DNA of 64,000 nucleotides from Streptomyces sp. NBC_00461 (GCF_036013935.1 NZ_CP107902.1:2389001-2453000), one strand, 5' to 3'. Counted from the first letter of the stretch, positions 1 through 8,603 are shown. Program-made: numbers and translations. Notes: generated by a model not told the origin, from the sequence alone.

Positions 1-1028
1 TGGGCATGGTGCTCACGCTGGTCATCGTCACGGACGAGGAGAACGCGTACGACGCCCTGAGGGCGGCGAACGACGCCTCGCACGAGCACCCTTCGCGCAC
101 CCTGGTGGTCATCAAGCGCGTCTCACGCACGCCCCGCGACCGTACGCAGTCCCGCCTGGACGCCGAGGTCCGGGTGGGCGCGGACGCAGGGTCGGGCGAG
201 ACGGTCGTCCTGCGTCTGTACGGCGAAGTGGTGCACCACGCGCAGTCGGTGGTGCTCCCCTTGCTGCTGCCGGACGCACCCGTCGTCGTCTGGTGGCCGG
301 TGAACGCGCCCCTCGACCCGGCGAACGACCCCCTGGGCGCCCTCGCCCAGCGCCGCGTCACGGACACGTACGCCTCGGAACAGCCGGTACGGGAGCTGAC
401 GGCCCGCGCCGACACCTACACCCCCGGCGACACCGACCTCTCCTGGACCCGCATCACGCCCTGGCGCTCGATGCTGGCCGCCGCCCTCGACCAGGTCACC
501 TGCAAGGTGGAGGCCGTCGAGGTGGAGGGCGAGGAGTTCAACCCGAGCTGCGAGCTGCTCGCGATGTGGCTGGCGGACCGGCTGGACGTGCCGGTGAAGC
601 GGTCGCTGTCGAACGGCCCGGGTCTGACGGCGGTCCGTATGGCCACCGACACGGGCCAGGTCGTCCTGGACCGCGCGGACGGTTCGCTCGCCACCCTCTC
701 CATCCAGGGCCAGCCGGACCGTGCGGTGGCGCTGAAGCGACGTGAGACGGCCGAGCTGATCGCGGAGGAGCTGCGGCGGCTGGATCCGGACGACACCTAT
801 GCGTCGGCGCTGCGGTTCGGGGTGGAACGGCTGAACCCGTCGGCGCCCTCGCCATCGGCGTCCGCATCGTCGGCGCAACCCGTGGCCGAGGATCCGGCCA
901 AAGGAGAACCGGGCCGAGCGGGAGCCCCTGTCGAAACCCCTGTCGAGGACGCTGCGAAAGCTCCCGCGAAGGAAGCGGCGGAGGAGGCAGCGGTGACCGA
1001 CGTGGCGAAGAAGGCGGCGGCGAAGTGA
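1..1028 (+). CDS. opcA: Glucose-6-phosphate dehydrogenase assembly protein OpcA (5' partial)
   Basis: OpcA is the allosteric or assembly partner of glucose-6-phosphate dehydrogenase (Zwf) in the cytoplasmic oxidative pentose-phosphate pathway of actinobacteria and cyanobacteria. The frame is already open at base 3 and reads GMVLTLVIVTDEENAYDAL, which is internal to the family. The first ATG (base 6) is therefore not the start; about 30 N-terminal residues lie outside the window. The body ends near residue 275 and is followed by an Ala/Pro/Glu/Lys-rich, probably disordered tail of about 60 residues. The stop overlaps the pgl GTG start by four bases, so the two are translationally coupled in an operon that normally also holds tkt, tal and zwf upstream. 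Confidence 0.95.
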   Translation, partial: GMVLTLVIVTDEENAYDALRAANDASHEHPSRTLVVIKRVSRTPRDRTQSRLDAEVRVGADAGSGETVVLRLYGEVVHHAQSVVLPLLLPDAPVVVWWPVNAPLDPANDPLGALAQRRVTDTYASEQPVRELTARADTYTPGDTDLSWTRITPWRSMLAAALDQVTCKVEAVEVEGEEFNPSCELLAMWLADRLDVPVKRSLSNGPGLTAVRMATDTGQVVLDRADGSLATLSIQGQPDRAVALKRRETAELIAEELRRLDPDDTYASALRFGVERLNPSAPSPSASASSAQPVAEDPAKGEPGRAGAPVETPVEDAAKAPAKEAAEEAAVTDVAKKAAAK

Positions 1029-1807
1029 GCACTCCGCAGCTGGTCGTGCACCGCGACAAGGAACTGATGGCGCAGGCCGCCGCGGCCCGCCTCATCACGA
1101 AGATCGTGGACGCGCAGGCCTCCCGGGGCTACGCGTCCGTGGTCCTCACGGGCGGCCGCAACGGCAACGGCCTGCTGGCCGCCCTGGCCACCGCCCCGGC
1201 ACGGGACGCGGTCGACTGGGTCCGGCTGGACCTGTGGTGGGGGGACGAGCGCTTCCTGCCCGAGGGCGACCCCGAGCGCAATGTCACGCAGGCCCGTGAG
1301 GCCCTGCTCGACGCCGTCGCGCTGGACCCGAAGCGCGTGCACGCCATGCCGGCGTCGGACGGCCCGTACGGCCCGGACGTCGAGGCGGCGGCGGAGGGGT
1401 ACGCCCAGGAGCTGGCCCGTGCGGCCGGCCCCGAGAACCACGGTGCCGTGCCCACGTTCGACGTCCTGATGCTGGGCGTCGGTCCGGACACGCACGTGGC
1501 GTCCCTGTTCCCGGAGCTTCCCGCCGTCCGGGAGACGGAGCGGACGGTGGTGGCGGTGCACGGCGCCCCCAAGCCGCCACCGACGCGTGTGACCCTGACC
1601 CTTCCGGCGATCCGTGCGGCACGTGAGGTCTGGCTGCTGGCGGCCGGCGAGGACAAGGCGCAGGCCGCGGCGATCGCGCTCTCCGGGGCGGGCGAGGTCC
1701 AGGCCCCGGCGGCAGGCGCACGCGGCCGCTCCCGCACACTGTGGCTACTCGACGCGGCTGCCGCTTCACAGCTGCCGAGGTCGCTGTATCCGCCGGCTTC
1801 GCCGTAA
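1025..1807 (+). CDS. pgl: 6-phosphogluconolactonase
   Basis: Pgl (DevB) hydrolyses 6-phosphogluconolactone to 6-phosphogluconate, the second oxidative pentose-phosphate step. At 260 residues it has the usual length. Visible motifs are VVLTGGRNGNGLL near residue 40, the WWGDERFLP loop near residue 74 and LMLGVGPDTHVASLFP near residue 150, all typical of the glucosamine-6-phosphate isomerase/6-phosphogluconolactonase superfamily. The start is GTG within the GTGA overlap with the opcA stop. It is the last gene of the operon and is followed by a strong hairpin repeat shared with the convergent permease gene. Confidence 0.95.
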   Translation: MSTPQLVVHRDKELMAQAAAARLITKIVDAQASRGYASVVLTGGRNGNGLLAALATAPARDAVDWVRLDLWWGDERFLPEGDPERNVTQAREALLDAVALDPKRVHAMPASDGPYGPDVEAAAEGYAQELARAAGPENHGAVPTFDVLMLGVGPDTHVASLFPELPAVRETERTVVAVHGAPKPPPTRVTLTLPAIRAAREVWLLAAGEDKAQAAAIALSGAGEVQAPAAGARGRSRTLWLLDAAAASQLPRSLYPPASP

Positions 1808-1841
1808 GAACCCTGGGGGCTTCGGCCCTGAAGGGGCCTCG

Positions 1842-1917
1842 TCCTCAAACGCCGGACGGGCTGATTTCAGCCCCTCCGGCGTTTGAGGAGCAGGGGTCCG
1901 GGGGCGGAGCCCCCCGG
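1842..1917. terminator. Bidirectional terminator made of a dispersed Streptomyces hairpin repeat
   Basis: Two hairpins lie between the convergent pgl and malG-type genes. The first has perfect 14-base outer arms (TCCTCAAACGCCGG at 1842-1855, complement at 1876-1889) and an inner GGGCTGA/TCAGCCC pair. The second has arms CCGGGGG/CCCCCGG at 1898-1904 and 1911-1917. I recall the CTCAAACGCCGGAC hairpin as a common intergenic repeat in Streptomyces genomes. The position after both stop codons supports a terminator role. Confidence 0.8.
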
Positions 1918-1954
1918 GAACGGGACGGGTAGGGGCGGCGGGGGCGAAGAGCCC

Positions 1955-2794
1955 TCACTTCACCGACCCCGCCATGACCCCCTGCACAAAGTGCCGCTGG
2001 AACGCGAAGAACACGACGACCGGTACCACCAGCGACAGAAACGCCCCAGGCGCCAGCACATCGATGTTGCTCCCGAACTGCCGTATCTGCGACTGGAGTT
2101 GAACAGTCAACGGCTGCGAGGAACTGTCCGCGAACAGCAGCGCCACCAGCATGTCGTTCCACACCCACAGGAACTGGAAGATGGCCAGCGAGGCGATCGC
2201 CGGGCGGCCCACGGGCAGGACCAGCCGCGTGAAGATCCGCCACTCACTGCCACCGTCCATGCGAGCCGCTTCCAGCATCTCCTTCGGCATCTCGGCGAAG
2301 TAGTTGCGCAGGAGGAACACGGCGAACGGCAGGCCGTAGGCCACATGGAAGAGCACGACCCCCGGAATCGTCCCGAACAGCCCCAGCTCTCCGAAGAGTT
2401 TGGCCACCGGCAGCAGTCCGATCTGCACCGGCACCACCAACAGGGCCACCACGACCAGGAAGACGGCCTCCCGCCCGGGGAAGTCCAGCCAGGCGAAGGC
2501 GTATCCGGCCAGCGCCGCGAGGACGACGACCAGCACGGTCGCCGGCACCGAGATCAGCACCGTGTTCCAGAACGCCTGCGTCATCCCGGCGTTCTTCAGC
2601 AACGCCGAGTAGTTGTCGAAGGACAGCTGACCCGGACTGGTGAACACCGTCCACCAGCCACTGCTCGCCGAGTCCTGCGTGGACCGCAGCGAGGACAGGA
2701 ACAGCCCCGCCAGCGGAGTGAGCCACACCAGGCCGATCAGGACGAGAAAGGCCTGCACCACACCGCTGCTCAGAGTGCGCCGCACCGCGTTCAT
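1955..2794 (-). CDS. Carbohydrate ABC transporter permease, MalG type
   Basis: Inner-membrane permease of a CUT1-family sugar importer, 279 residues with about six membrane helices. The EAA loop reads EAARMDGGSEWRIFTRLVLP in the C-terminal half; this is the coupling helix contacting the ATPase. The ATG at 2794 is chosen because the protein then begins MNAVRRTLSSGVVQAF, straight into helix 1, and overlaps the upstream permease stop (2791) by four bases. The open frame extends further upstream but only in the shadow of that gene. It is the last gene of the alpha-glucoside operon and no ATPase gene follows, so a shared MsiK-type ATPase encoded elsewhere is expected. Confidence 0.93.
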   Translation of the reverse strand: MNAVRRTLSSGVVQAFLVLIGLVWLTPLAGLFLSSLRSTQDSASSGWWTVFTSPGQLSFDNYSALLKNAGMTQAFWNTVLISVPATVLVVVLAALAGYAFAWLDFPGREAVFLVVVALLVVPVQIGLLPVAKLFGELGLFGTIPGVVLFHVAYGLPFAVFLLRNYFAEMPKEMLEAARMDGGSEWRIFTRLVLPVGRPAIASLAIFQFLWVWNDMLVALLFADSSSQPLTVQLQSQIRQFGSNIDVLAPGAFLSLVVPVVVFFAFQRHFVQGVMAGSVK

Positions 2795-4152
2795 CGCTGA
2801 CTCCTTCGGAAACGACGGACGTTGAGGACCATGGCGGGCACGACCAGCAGCAGGAGCAGCACCCCGAGCGCACTGCCGAGTCCCTGGTTGTTGCCGCCGC
2901 CGAACGACACCAGCCACATCTGGGTGGCGAGCACGGTCGCGTCCTCCTGCACCGGGCCGGGCGCGATGATGTAGACGAGGTCGAAGACCTTCATCACGTT
3001 GATCACGAGGGTCACGAAGACCACGGTCAGCACGGGCGCGAGCAGCGGGACGGTGATCCGACGGAAGATCTGCCACTCGTTCGCGCCGTCCATCCGCGCC
3101 GCCTCCAGCGCGTCCCGTGGCAGAGCGGCCAGCCCCGCGCCGATCAGCACCATCGCGAAGCCCGTCCAGATCCACAGATACGCCCCGATGATCGCCGGGG
3201 TGACGAGCATCGGCCCGAGCCAGGAGACCCCGTCATACGGCTGCGCGAAGTTCGAGGCCGGCAACTGCACCGCGTACGAGCCGGACTTGAGGCCCGTGAA
3301 GCGGAAGGAACCGTCGGACCCGGTGGTCGTGTGCGCGGCTGTCGTACCGTCGTCCCGCACCGCCTCGACCCTCATCTGCGGCAGCCCGCTCTCCCGCCGG
3401 TCGACCTGCCCCTGCTTCCCTCCCCCGCCGGGTGTGAAGTCCAGGTAGACGACCCCGCGCAGTTCGTCGGCCGCCGCCCGCCGGTGCGCGGCCGTGTACG
3501 CGGGCCCCGCATCGCCCGGCAGGTCCTTCGGCGCGACGCCGACCAACCCCAGCGCCACCGAGTCCCCCGGCGACACGCGGTCGTTCGTGCGGTACGAGCC
3601 GTCCGGCCGCGCCGTCAGTCCCTGTCCCTCGCGAGCCCGCGCGGTCGGATACTCCGAGGTGCTCTTGAAGGCGTCGTGCACGCCGACCACGGCCGCGTTC
3701 AGCACACCCTTGTTCGGGTCCTCGTCGTAGGCGAGCCGGAAGATGATGCCCGCGGCCAGGAAGGACACCGCCATCGGCATGAACAGCAGCAGTTTGAAGG
3801 CCGTCGCCCAGCGGACCTTCTCCACCAGGACGGCGAGGATCAGGCCCAGGCCGGTCAGCAGCGCCGGGGCGACGACGACCCAGATGGCCGTGTTGCGGAC
3901 GGCTTTGAGGGTCGCCGGGTCCCGGAACATCTCGGTGTAGTTGTCGCCGCCCACGAAGCGCGTGCCGGACGCGTCGAAGAAGCTGCGGCCGACGGAGAAC
4001 AGCACCGGGTAGACGACGAGCGCGCCCAGCAGGAGCAGTGCCGGCAACGCGAACAGCACGGCGATGAACCGCGCCCGCCGCCGTGAGCGGCGAGCACGTT
4101 CAACCGCCCCGAGTCCAGGCGGACTTGTCTCTTTCACCAGAGTCGCGGTCAT
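2791..4152 (-). CDS. Carbohydrate ABC transporter permease, MalF type, with inserted extracytoplasmic domain
   Basis: Partner permease of the CUT1 importer. At 453 residues it is about 150 longer than usual actinobacterial MalF-type permeases. Helices are visible near 28-50, 88-112 and 116-141, then again from about 312. The EAA loop (EAARMDGANEWQIFRRITVP) is near 350-369. Residues 150-308 form a soluble insert between helices 3 and 4. Its second half, with VEAVRDDGTTAAHTTTGSDG followed by SFRFTGLKSGSYAVQLP, looks like a Cna-B/SdrD-B or carboxypeptidase-regulatory-like beta-sandwich. E. coli MalF carries its unrelated P2 loop at the equivalent place, where it contacts the maltose-binding protein. 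The ATG is 6 bases after the binding-protein stop and 4 bases of the 3' end overlap malG. Confidence 0.92.
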   Translation of the reverse strand: MTATLVKETSPPGLGAVERARRSRRRARFIAVLFALPALLLLGALVVYPVLFSVGRSFFDASGTRFVGGDNYTEMFRDPATLKAVRNTAIWVVVAPALLTGLGLILAVLVEKVRWATAFKLLLFMPMAVSFLAAGIIFRLAYDEDPNKGVLNAAVVGVHDAFKSTSEYPTARAREGQGLTARPDGSYRTNDRVSPGDSVALGLVGVAPKDLPGDAGPAYTAAHRRAAADELRGVVYLDFTPGGGGKQGQVDRRESGLPQMRVEAVRDDGTTAAHTTTGSDGSFRFTGLKSGSYAVQLPASNFAQPYDGVSWLGPMLVTPAIIGAYLWIWTGFAMVLIGAGLAALPRDALEAARMDGANEWQIFRRITVPLLAPVLTVVFVTLVINVMKVFDLVYIIAPGPVQEDATVLATQMWLVSFGGGNNQGLGSALGVLLLLLVVPAMVLNVRRFRRSQR

Positions 4153-4158
4153 GGCCCG

Positions 4159-5487
4159 TCAGCCCTTGTACGCCTTGGCCGCCGCGGTCTCCAGCTGCGC
4201 CGCGGTGCCCTTCGGGTCGGACGGGTCGCGCAGGAAGTCCTGGAGCAGCTTCCACTCCCCCGCGCCCTTCGTCCCGCCGAAGGCCGCCGGCGCCTGGTCG
4301 GACATGTCGAAGCGGACCGAATCCCCGGCTCCGACAAGGGACTTGGCGGTGGCGCGGGTGACGTCGTCGCCGTACGAGTCGAGTGTCAGCTTCTTGTTCG
4401 GGGACAGGAAGCCGCCGGCCTTCGCCCACACGGCCGCGGCCTCGGGGGTCGCGAGGTACTCCAGGAGCTTCATGCCGGCCTTGGTGTTCTTGCCGTCCTT
4501 CAGGACCACCGCCGCGTCGCCGCCACTGACCACGGGCGCCTTGCCCCCGTCGACCGCCGGGAAGGGGAAGAAGTTCGCGTCCGCGCCGATGCTCCTGCCG
4601 AACTGGTCGTGGGCCACCCCGGCAACGAAGTCGCCCTCGTACACCATGCCCGCCTCGGGCTTGGGGCCGAACACCTTCTCCACGGAGCCCGGGAAGTCGG
4701 TGTTGAGGGCCCCCTTCTGGCCGCCGGCTATCAGCTGCCTGTCCTTGAACAGCTTGCCCAGCGTGCCGAGTGCCTTGACCACCGAGGCGTCGGTCCACTT
4801 CAACGTGTGGGCGGCCAGGGCGTCGTACTTCTCGGGACCGGCCTGCGAGAGGTAGATGTTCTCGAACCAGTCGGTGAGGGTCCAGCCGTCCTGACCGGCG
4901 ACCGAGAAGGCGGCCAGGCCCGAGTCGGAGACGGTGTGTCCGGCCTTCAGCATCGCGTCGTACGTGGTCGGCGGCTTGACGCCGGCCTGGTCGAGGGCGT
5001 CCGGGCTGTACCAGACCGTCGACTTGTGGGCGGCCTTGAAGTAGAGGCCGTAGAGGTGGCCGTCGACGCTGCCGTACTTCTTCCAGACGGGCGCGTATCC
5101 CGCGTCCACGGACTTCTCGGTGGTGGCCGACAGCGGCTTGAGCCAGCCCTTCTTCGCGAACTGCTGCAACACGCCGACCTGCGGGACCATCACCACGTCC
5201 GGCGCGTTGCCGCCCTCGATCTTGCTGCCGACGACGGTGGAGACGTTGTCCCCGGTGGACGTGAACTGCGTCTTGGCGCCGGTCTTCGCGCTGAACGCGT
5301 CCAGCACCTTCTGGAAGTTCTTCTGCTCACTGCCGGACCAGACACCGGCCACGGTGACCGTCTGCCCGCTGAGCGCCTTGTCACCGCCGCCGGCCGAGAC
5401 CGGACCGCCGCCTCCGCAGGCGGTAGCGCCGAGAGCCAGGGCGAGGGTGGTGCAGCTTGCGAGCATGGTCGTACGTCGTCGCATCAT
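4159..5487 (-). CDS. Sugar ABC transporter solute-binding lipoprotein, MalE/AglE type
   Basis: Extracellular binding protein of the CUT1 importer, about 442 residues. It begins MMRRRTTMLASCTTLALALG and continues to a lipobox ending GATAC, so it should be a lipid-anchored protein with mature Cys about 26. Family-1 binding-protein features include the segment VTVAGVWSGSEQKNFQKVL near residue 45 and DAAVVLKDGKNTKAG near residue 330. The first of two adjacent ATG codons (5487) has AAGGGA seven bases upstream; the open frame starting at 5526 lacks this. It lies 78 bases after the alpha-glucosidase and 6 bases before the MalF-type permease, so it belongs to the same transcription unit. Confidence 0.93.
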   Translation of the reverse strand: MMRRRTTMLASCTTLALALGATACGGGGPVSAGGGDKALSGQTVTVAGVWSGSEQKNFQKVLDAFSAKTGAKTQFTSTGDNVSTVVGSKIEGGNAPDVVMVPQVGVLQQFAKKGWLKPLSATTEKSVDAGYAPVWKKYGSVDGHLYGLYFKAAHKSTVWYSPDALDQAGVKPPTTYDAMLKAGHTVSDSGLAAFSVAGQDGWTLTDWFENIYLSQAGPEKYDALAAHTLKWTDASVVKALGTLGKLFKDRQLIAGGQKGALNTDFPGSVEKVFGPKPEAGMVYEGDFVAGVAHDQFGRSIGADANFFPFPAVDGGKAPVVSGGDAAVVLKDGKNTKAGMKLLEYLATPEAAAVWAKAGGFLSPNKKLTLDSYGDDVTRATAKSLVGAGDSVRFDMSDQAPAAFGGTKGAGEWKLLQDFLRDPSDPKGTAAQLETAAAKAYKG

Positions 5488-5564
5488 CGTTGATGTCCCT
5501 TCAAGGGGTGAGTAACTGACGAGCAATCAGGGGATGGGCGGTGATCAGCGGTCCGTGACGGTGG

Positions 5565-7190
5565 TCAGAGGTCGTTGATCCACCACGCGGCCGTCGAGCC
5601 GGGCAGCACCCCGATCGGGCACGGGCCGCTGGACAGCAGGGGGGTGCCGGAGACCGGCGCGGGTGTGGGCGCCGTACCGAAGTTGACGGCGCAGACGAGG
5701 CCGTCGCCCCGGGTGAAGGCGAGGACGCCCGGTGGGGTGTCCAGCCAGCGCAGCATTCCCTCGCCCAACTGGGGCAGCGCGGCGCGGAGTTGGAGGCCGT
5801 CGCGGTACAGGTGCCAGAAGGAGCGGGTGTCGGCGAGGGCACGGTCGGTGGCGTACTCGGCGAAGTACGACGGCTGCGGCAGCCACGGCCGGGCGCTCTC
5901 GGCGCCGGAGGTGAAGCCGAAGGGGGACGCCTGCCCGGACCACGGCAGTGGCACCCGGCAGCCGTCACGGATCCGGGCCCGGCTGCCGGTGCGGCGGAAG
6001 ATGGGGTCGGTGAGCACGTCGTCGGGCAGGTCGACGACCTCGGGCAGACCCAGCTCCTCGCCCTGGTAGATGTACGCGGCGCCGGGCAGCGCCAGCATCA
6101 GCAGCGCGGCGGCGCGGGCGCGGGCGGCGCCGAGGCCGCCCCCGGTGGCGGGTTCGCCGTAGCGGGTGACGGTGCGGACCTGGTCGTGGTTGTTGAGCAC
6201 CCAGGTGACGGTGGATCCCGTGCCTGCTATGTCCTGCATGGCCTCGGAGATGACCTTGCGGAAGGCGTCCGCGTTCCACGGGGCGCTGAGCAGGTCGAAG
6301 AAGAAGGCCTGGTGGAGCTCGTCCGAGCGTACGTACTTCGCGTGCTCGCGGGCGCTGGGCACCGACACCTCGCCGACCAGCAGCCGCTCGTGGCCGTCCC
6401 GTGCCGTGTACTCCTCGCACACCGCCCGCCAGTGCCGCCACACGTCGTGCACCTCGGGCTGGTTCCAGGCGAGCGGGTTCACGGAGTCGCGGGTGCGGGC
6501 GTCGGCCTCGGGGTCGTCCGAGTCGGGCAGGCCGGGGTGCTTGAAGAGGCCGGCGGCGACGTCGATGCGGAAGCCGTCGACGCCGCGGTCGAGCCAGAAG
6601 CGCAGCACCCGGTCGAACTCGGCGGCGACGTCCGGGACGCGCCAGTTCCAGTCGGGCTGCTCGGGCGCGAACATGTGCAGGTACCACTGGCCGGGGCGGC
6701 CGTCGGACTCGACGACCCGGGTCCAGGCGGGGCCGCCGAACATGGAGTGCCAGTTGTTGGGCGGCTCGCAGCCGTCCGTGCCGCGTCCGTCGGCGAAGTG
6801 GAAGCGGGCGCGGGCCGCGCTGCCGGGCGCCGCCGCGAGCGCCTCCTTGAACCACGGGTGCTCGCTGGAGCAGTGGTTGGGCACCACGTCGAGGAGCACC
6901 TTGACGCCGAGCCGCCGGGCGGCCGCCACCAGCAGATCGAACTCGGCGAGGTCGCCGAAGAGCGGGTCGACGTCGCAGTAGTCGGCCACGTCGTAGCCGT
7001 GGTCGTGCTGGGGCGAGGGATAGAAGGGGCTCAGCCAGATCCCGTCCACGCCCAGCTTCTTCAGATACGGCAGCCCGGCCCGGACCCCGGCCAGATCGCC
7101 GATGCCGTCGCCGGTGCTGTCCAGGAAGCTGCGGACGTACACCTGGTAGATCACCGCGTCACGCCACCAGCGGCGGTACTTACTCAACAT
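5565..7190 (-). CDS. aglA: GH13 alpha-glucosidase (AglA type)
   Basis: Cytoplasmic glycoside hydrolase family 13 enzyme of 541 residues, predicted to release glucose from imported maltose, maltodextrins or related alpha-glucosides. Family motifs are in order: DVVPNHCS near residue 100, GFRIDVAAGL near 200 (nucleophile Asp), LLVGEVSV near 270 (acid/base Glu) and VLNNHDQVR near 330 (transition-state Asp). No signal peptide is present. The ATG at 7190 has no Shine-Dalgarno sequence but lies 6 bases downstream of a TAACAT -10 box with a perfect TTGACA -35, so translation is probably leaderless. The coupling of an intracellular glucosidase with MalEFG-type genes indicates uptake and cleavage of alpha-linked disaccharides; the exact sugar cannot be read from sequence. 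Confidence 0.92.
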   Translation of the reverse strand: MLSKYRRWWRDAVIYQVYVRSFLDSTGDGIGDLAGVRAGLPYLKKLGVDGIWLSPFYPSPQHDHGYDVADYCDVDPLFGDLAEFDLLVAAARRLGVKVLLDVVPNHCSSEHPWFKEALAAAPGSAARARFHFADGRGTDGCEPPNNWHSMFGGPAWTRVVESDGRPGQWYLHMFAPEQPDWNWRVPDVAAEFDRVLRFWLDRGVDGFRIDVAAGLFKHPGLPDSDDPEADARTRDSVNPLAWNQPEVHDVWRHWRAVCEEYTARDGHERLLVGEVSVPSAREHAKYVRSDELHQAFFFDLLSAPWNADAFRKVISEAMQDIAGTGSTVTWVLNNHDQVRTVTRYGEPATGGGLGAARARAAALLMLALPGAAYIYQGEELGLPEVVDLPDDVLTDPIFRRTGSRARIRDGCRVPLPWSGQASPFGFTSGAESARPWLPQPSYFAEYATDRALADTRSFWHLYRDGLQLRAALPQLGEGMLRWLDTPPGVLAFTRGDGLVCAVNFGTAPTPAPVSGTPLLSSGPCPIGVLPGSTAAWWINDL

Positions 7191-7192
7191 GC

Positions 7193-7227
7193 ATGCATGT
7201 TAGGTAGACGTGTCGAGAGGGTGTCAA
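7193..7227 (-). promoter_or_regulatory. aglA promoter overlapped by a PadR-like operator
   Basis: On the minus strand a perfect TTGACA (7222-7227) is followed after 19 bases by TAACAT (7197-7202), and the aglA ATG begins 7 bases below the -10 box. The 15-mer ATGCATGTTAGGTAG (7193-7207, plus strand) covers the -10 box and matches 12 of 15 positions of the perfect palindrome at 8662-8676. Repression by steric block of the -10 region is the natural inference. Confidence 0.6.
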
Positions 7228-7308
7228 TGAAAAGACGGAACCTACCGAGGAGTCAACCCTTTATATGCGCATTTAATGGGTCAGAATCAGCCCAAGAGAG
7301 ACCGTCGC

Positions 7309-7325
7309 GTTACCTAACAAGTAAC
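7309..7325. promoter_or_regulatory. Second PadR-like operator upstream of aglA
   Basis: The 17-mer GTTACCTAACAAGTAAC is a near-perfect palindrome (arms GTTAC and GTAAC, one internal mismatch). It contains TACCTAACA, the exact complement of the TGTTAGGTA found in the sites at 7199-7207 and 8668-8676. It lies just after the stop of the upstream binding-protein gene and about 120 bases upstream of aglA. Confidence 0.5.
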
Positions 7326-7331
7326 TAGGAG

Positions 7332-8603
7332 CTATCGGCCGGGAATGGCGGCCAGTTCCCGCGCCAGCCGTCGCACCGCCGCCGAAGGCGTCTCGTGCCC
7401 GGTCATCGCGTCCTGCACGACCGCCTGCACCACGAGGCTGACCTGGTCGTAACGCGGGCTCTTGGGGCGCGGCTGGGCGGAGACGACGCTCTTGCGCAGG
7501 GTCGGCAGATACGGGAACTGCCGTATCAGCGCGGGATCTTCGTACAGCGCGGCGCGTACGGGCGGCAGCGCGCCGCGCGTGAGGACCTGGCGCTGGACGG
7601 GCTCGCTGGTGAGGTACGCGATCAGGCGGGCGGCCGAGTCGGGATGCCGGGTGTGCGTGTTGACGGCCAGGTTGGAGCCCCCGAGGACGCTCTTCCCCGG
7701 CCCGTGCGGCCCGGGCAGCGGCACCGCGCCTATCCTGCCGGCGACCGGGGAGCCCTTGGTGGACGCGGCGACATAGGCGTAGGGCCAGTTGCGGAGGAAC
7801 AGCAGGTGGCCGTCCTGGAAGGCCTGCTTGGACTCCTCCTCCTTGTACGTCAGCGCCTTCTTCGGGATCCAGCCCTCGCGCACGCCCCGGGCGAGGAACC
7901 CGATGCCCTCGCGTGCGGCCGCCGAGTTCACGGTGACCCGTGCGCCCTCGTCGCCGAGGATGCTGCCGCCCGCGGAGTAGACGGCCTCCGCGGCGTTGAC
8001 GGTGAGGCCCTCGTAGGGGAGGAACTGCCCCGCGTAGCCGTCGAGTCCGTACTTCGGCGCGACGGTCCTGGCGTCGTGCTCCAACTCGGCCCAGGTGCGC
8101 GGCGGCGGGACGCCCTCCTTGGCGAGGACGTCCTTGCGGTAGAGGAGCAGGCCGGCGTTGGTGACGTACGGGACGGCGTACAGATGGCCGTCGTAGGTCG
8201 CCGTGTCGACGACCGGATCCAGGAAGCTCTTCAGCGGGAAGCGGTCGCGGGGCAGTGGCCTTATCCAATCCGCCGCCGCGAACTCCGAGGTCCAGTTCAC
8301 ATCGATGTTGAGGACGTCGAACCGGCTGCGGTCGCCGCCGCGCAGGTCGGTGGCCATCTGGGCGTGGGTCTCGTCGGCGGAGTCCGGCAGTTCGACGAGG
8401 GTGACCTTCTCGCCGGGGTGAGCGCGGTTCCAGCCCTCCAGCAAGGGGCCGAGATAGCTGGTGAGGTCTCCCGCGGTGGCGAGCGTCAGGGGCCCGCGGC
8501 CGCCTGCCGTGCCCTCGTCGGCGCGCGCGCCGGAGGCGACGTACCCGGTCATGACCACGACGAGAACCAGGAGGCCCCTACCGGCGGCATGGATCCACCG
8601 CAT
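7332..8603 (-). CDS. Second sugar ABC transporter solute-binding protein
   Basis: Family-1 extracellular solute-binding protein of 423 residues, expected outside the membrane. It starts MRWIHAAGRGLLVLVVVMTG, a signal peptide without an obvious lipobox Cys, cleaved near GARADEG. Internal features include FDVLNIDVNWTSEFAAADWI and YAVPYVTNAGLLLYRKDVL near residues 110-150, as in trehalose/maltose-binding proteins of the LpqY/ThuE kind. The ATG at 8603 has GGAGG six bases upstream; the longer frame from 8636 does not. It precedes aglA on the same strand by 142 bases, but aglA has its own promoter. Two binding proteins for one permease pair suggests alternative substrates, or that this one serves another permease. 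Confidence 0.9.
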   Translation of the reverse strand: MRWIHAAGRGLLVLVVVMTGYVASGARADEGTAGGRGPLTLATAGDLTSYLGPLLEGWNRAHPGEKVTLVELPDSADETHAQMATDLRGGDRSRFDVLNIDVNWTSEFAAADWIRPLPRDRFPLKSFLDPVVDTATYDGHLYAVPYVTNAGLLLYRKDVLAKEGVPPPRTWAELEHDARTVAPKYGLDGYAGQFLPYEGLTVNAAEAVYSAGGSILGDEGARVTVNSAAAREGIGFLARGVREGWIPKKALTYKEEESKQAFQDGHLLFLRNWPYAYVAASTKGSPVAGRIGAVPLPGPHGPGKSVLGGSNLAVNTHTRHPDSAARLIAYLTSEPVQRQVLTRGALPPVRAALYEDPALIRQFPYLPTLRKSVVSAQPRPKSPRYDQVSLVVQAVVQDAMTGHETPSAAVRRLARELAAIPGR

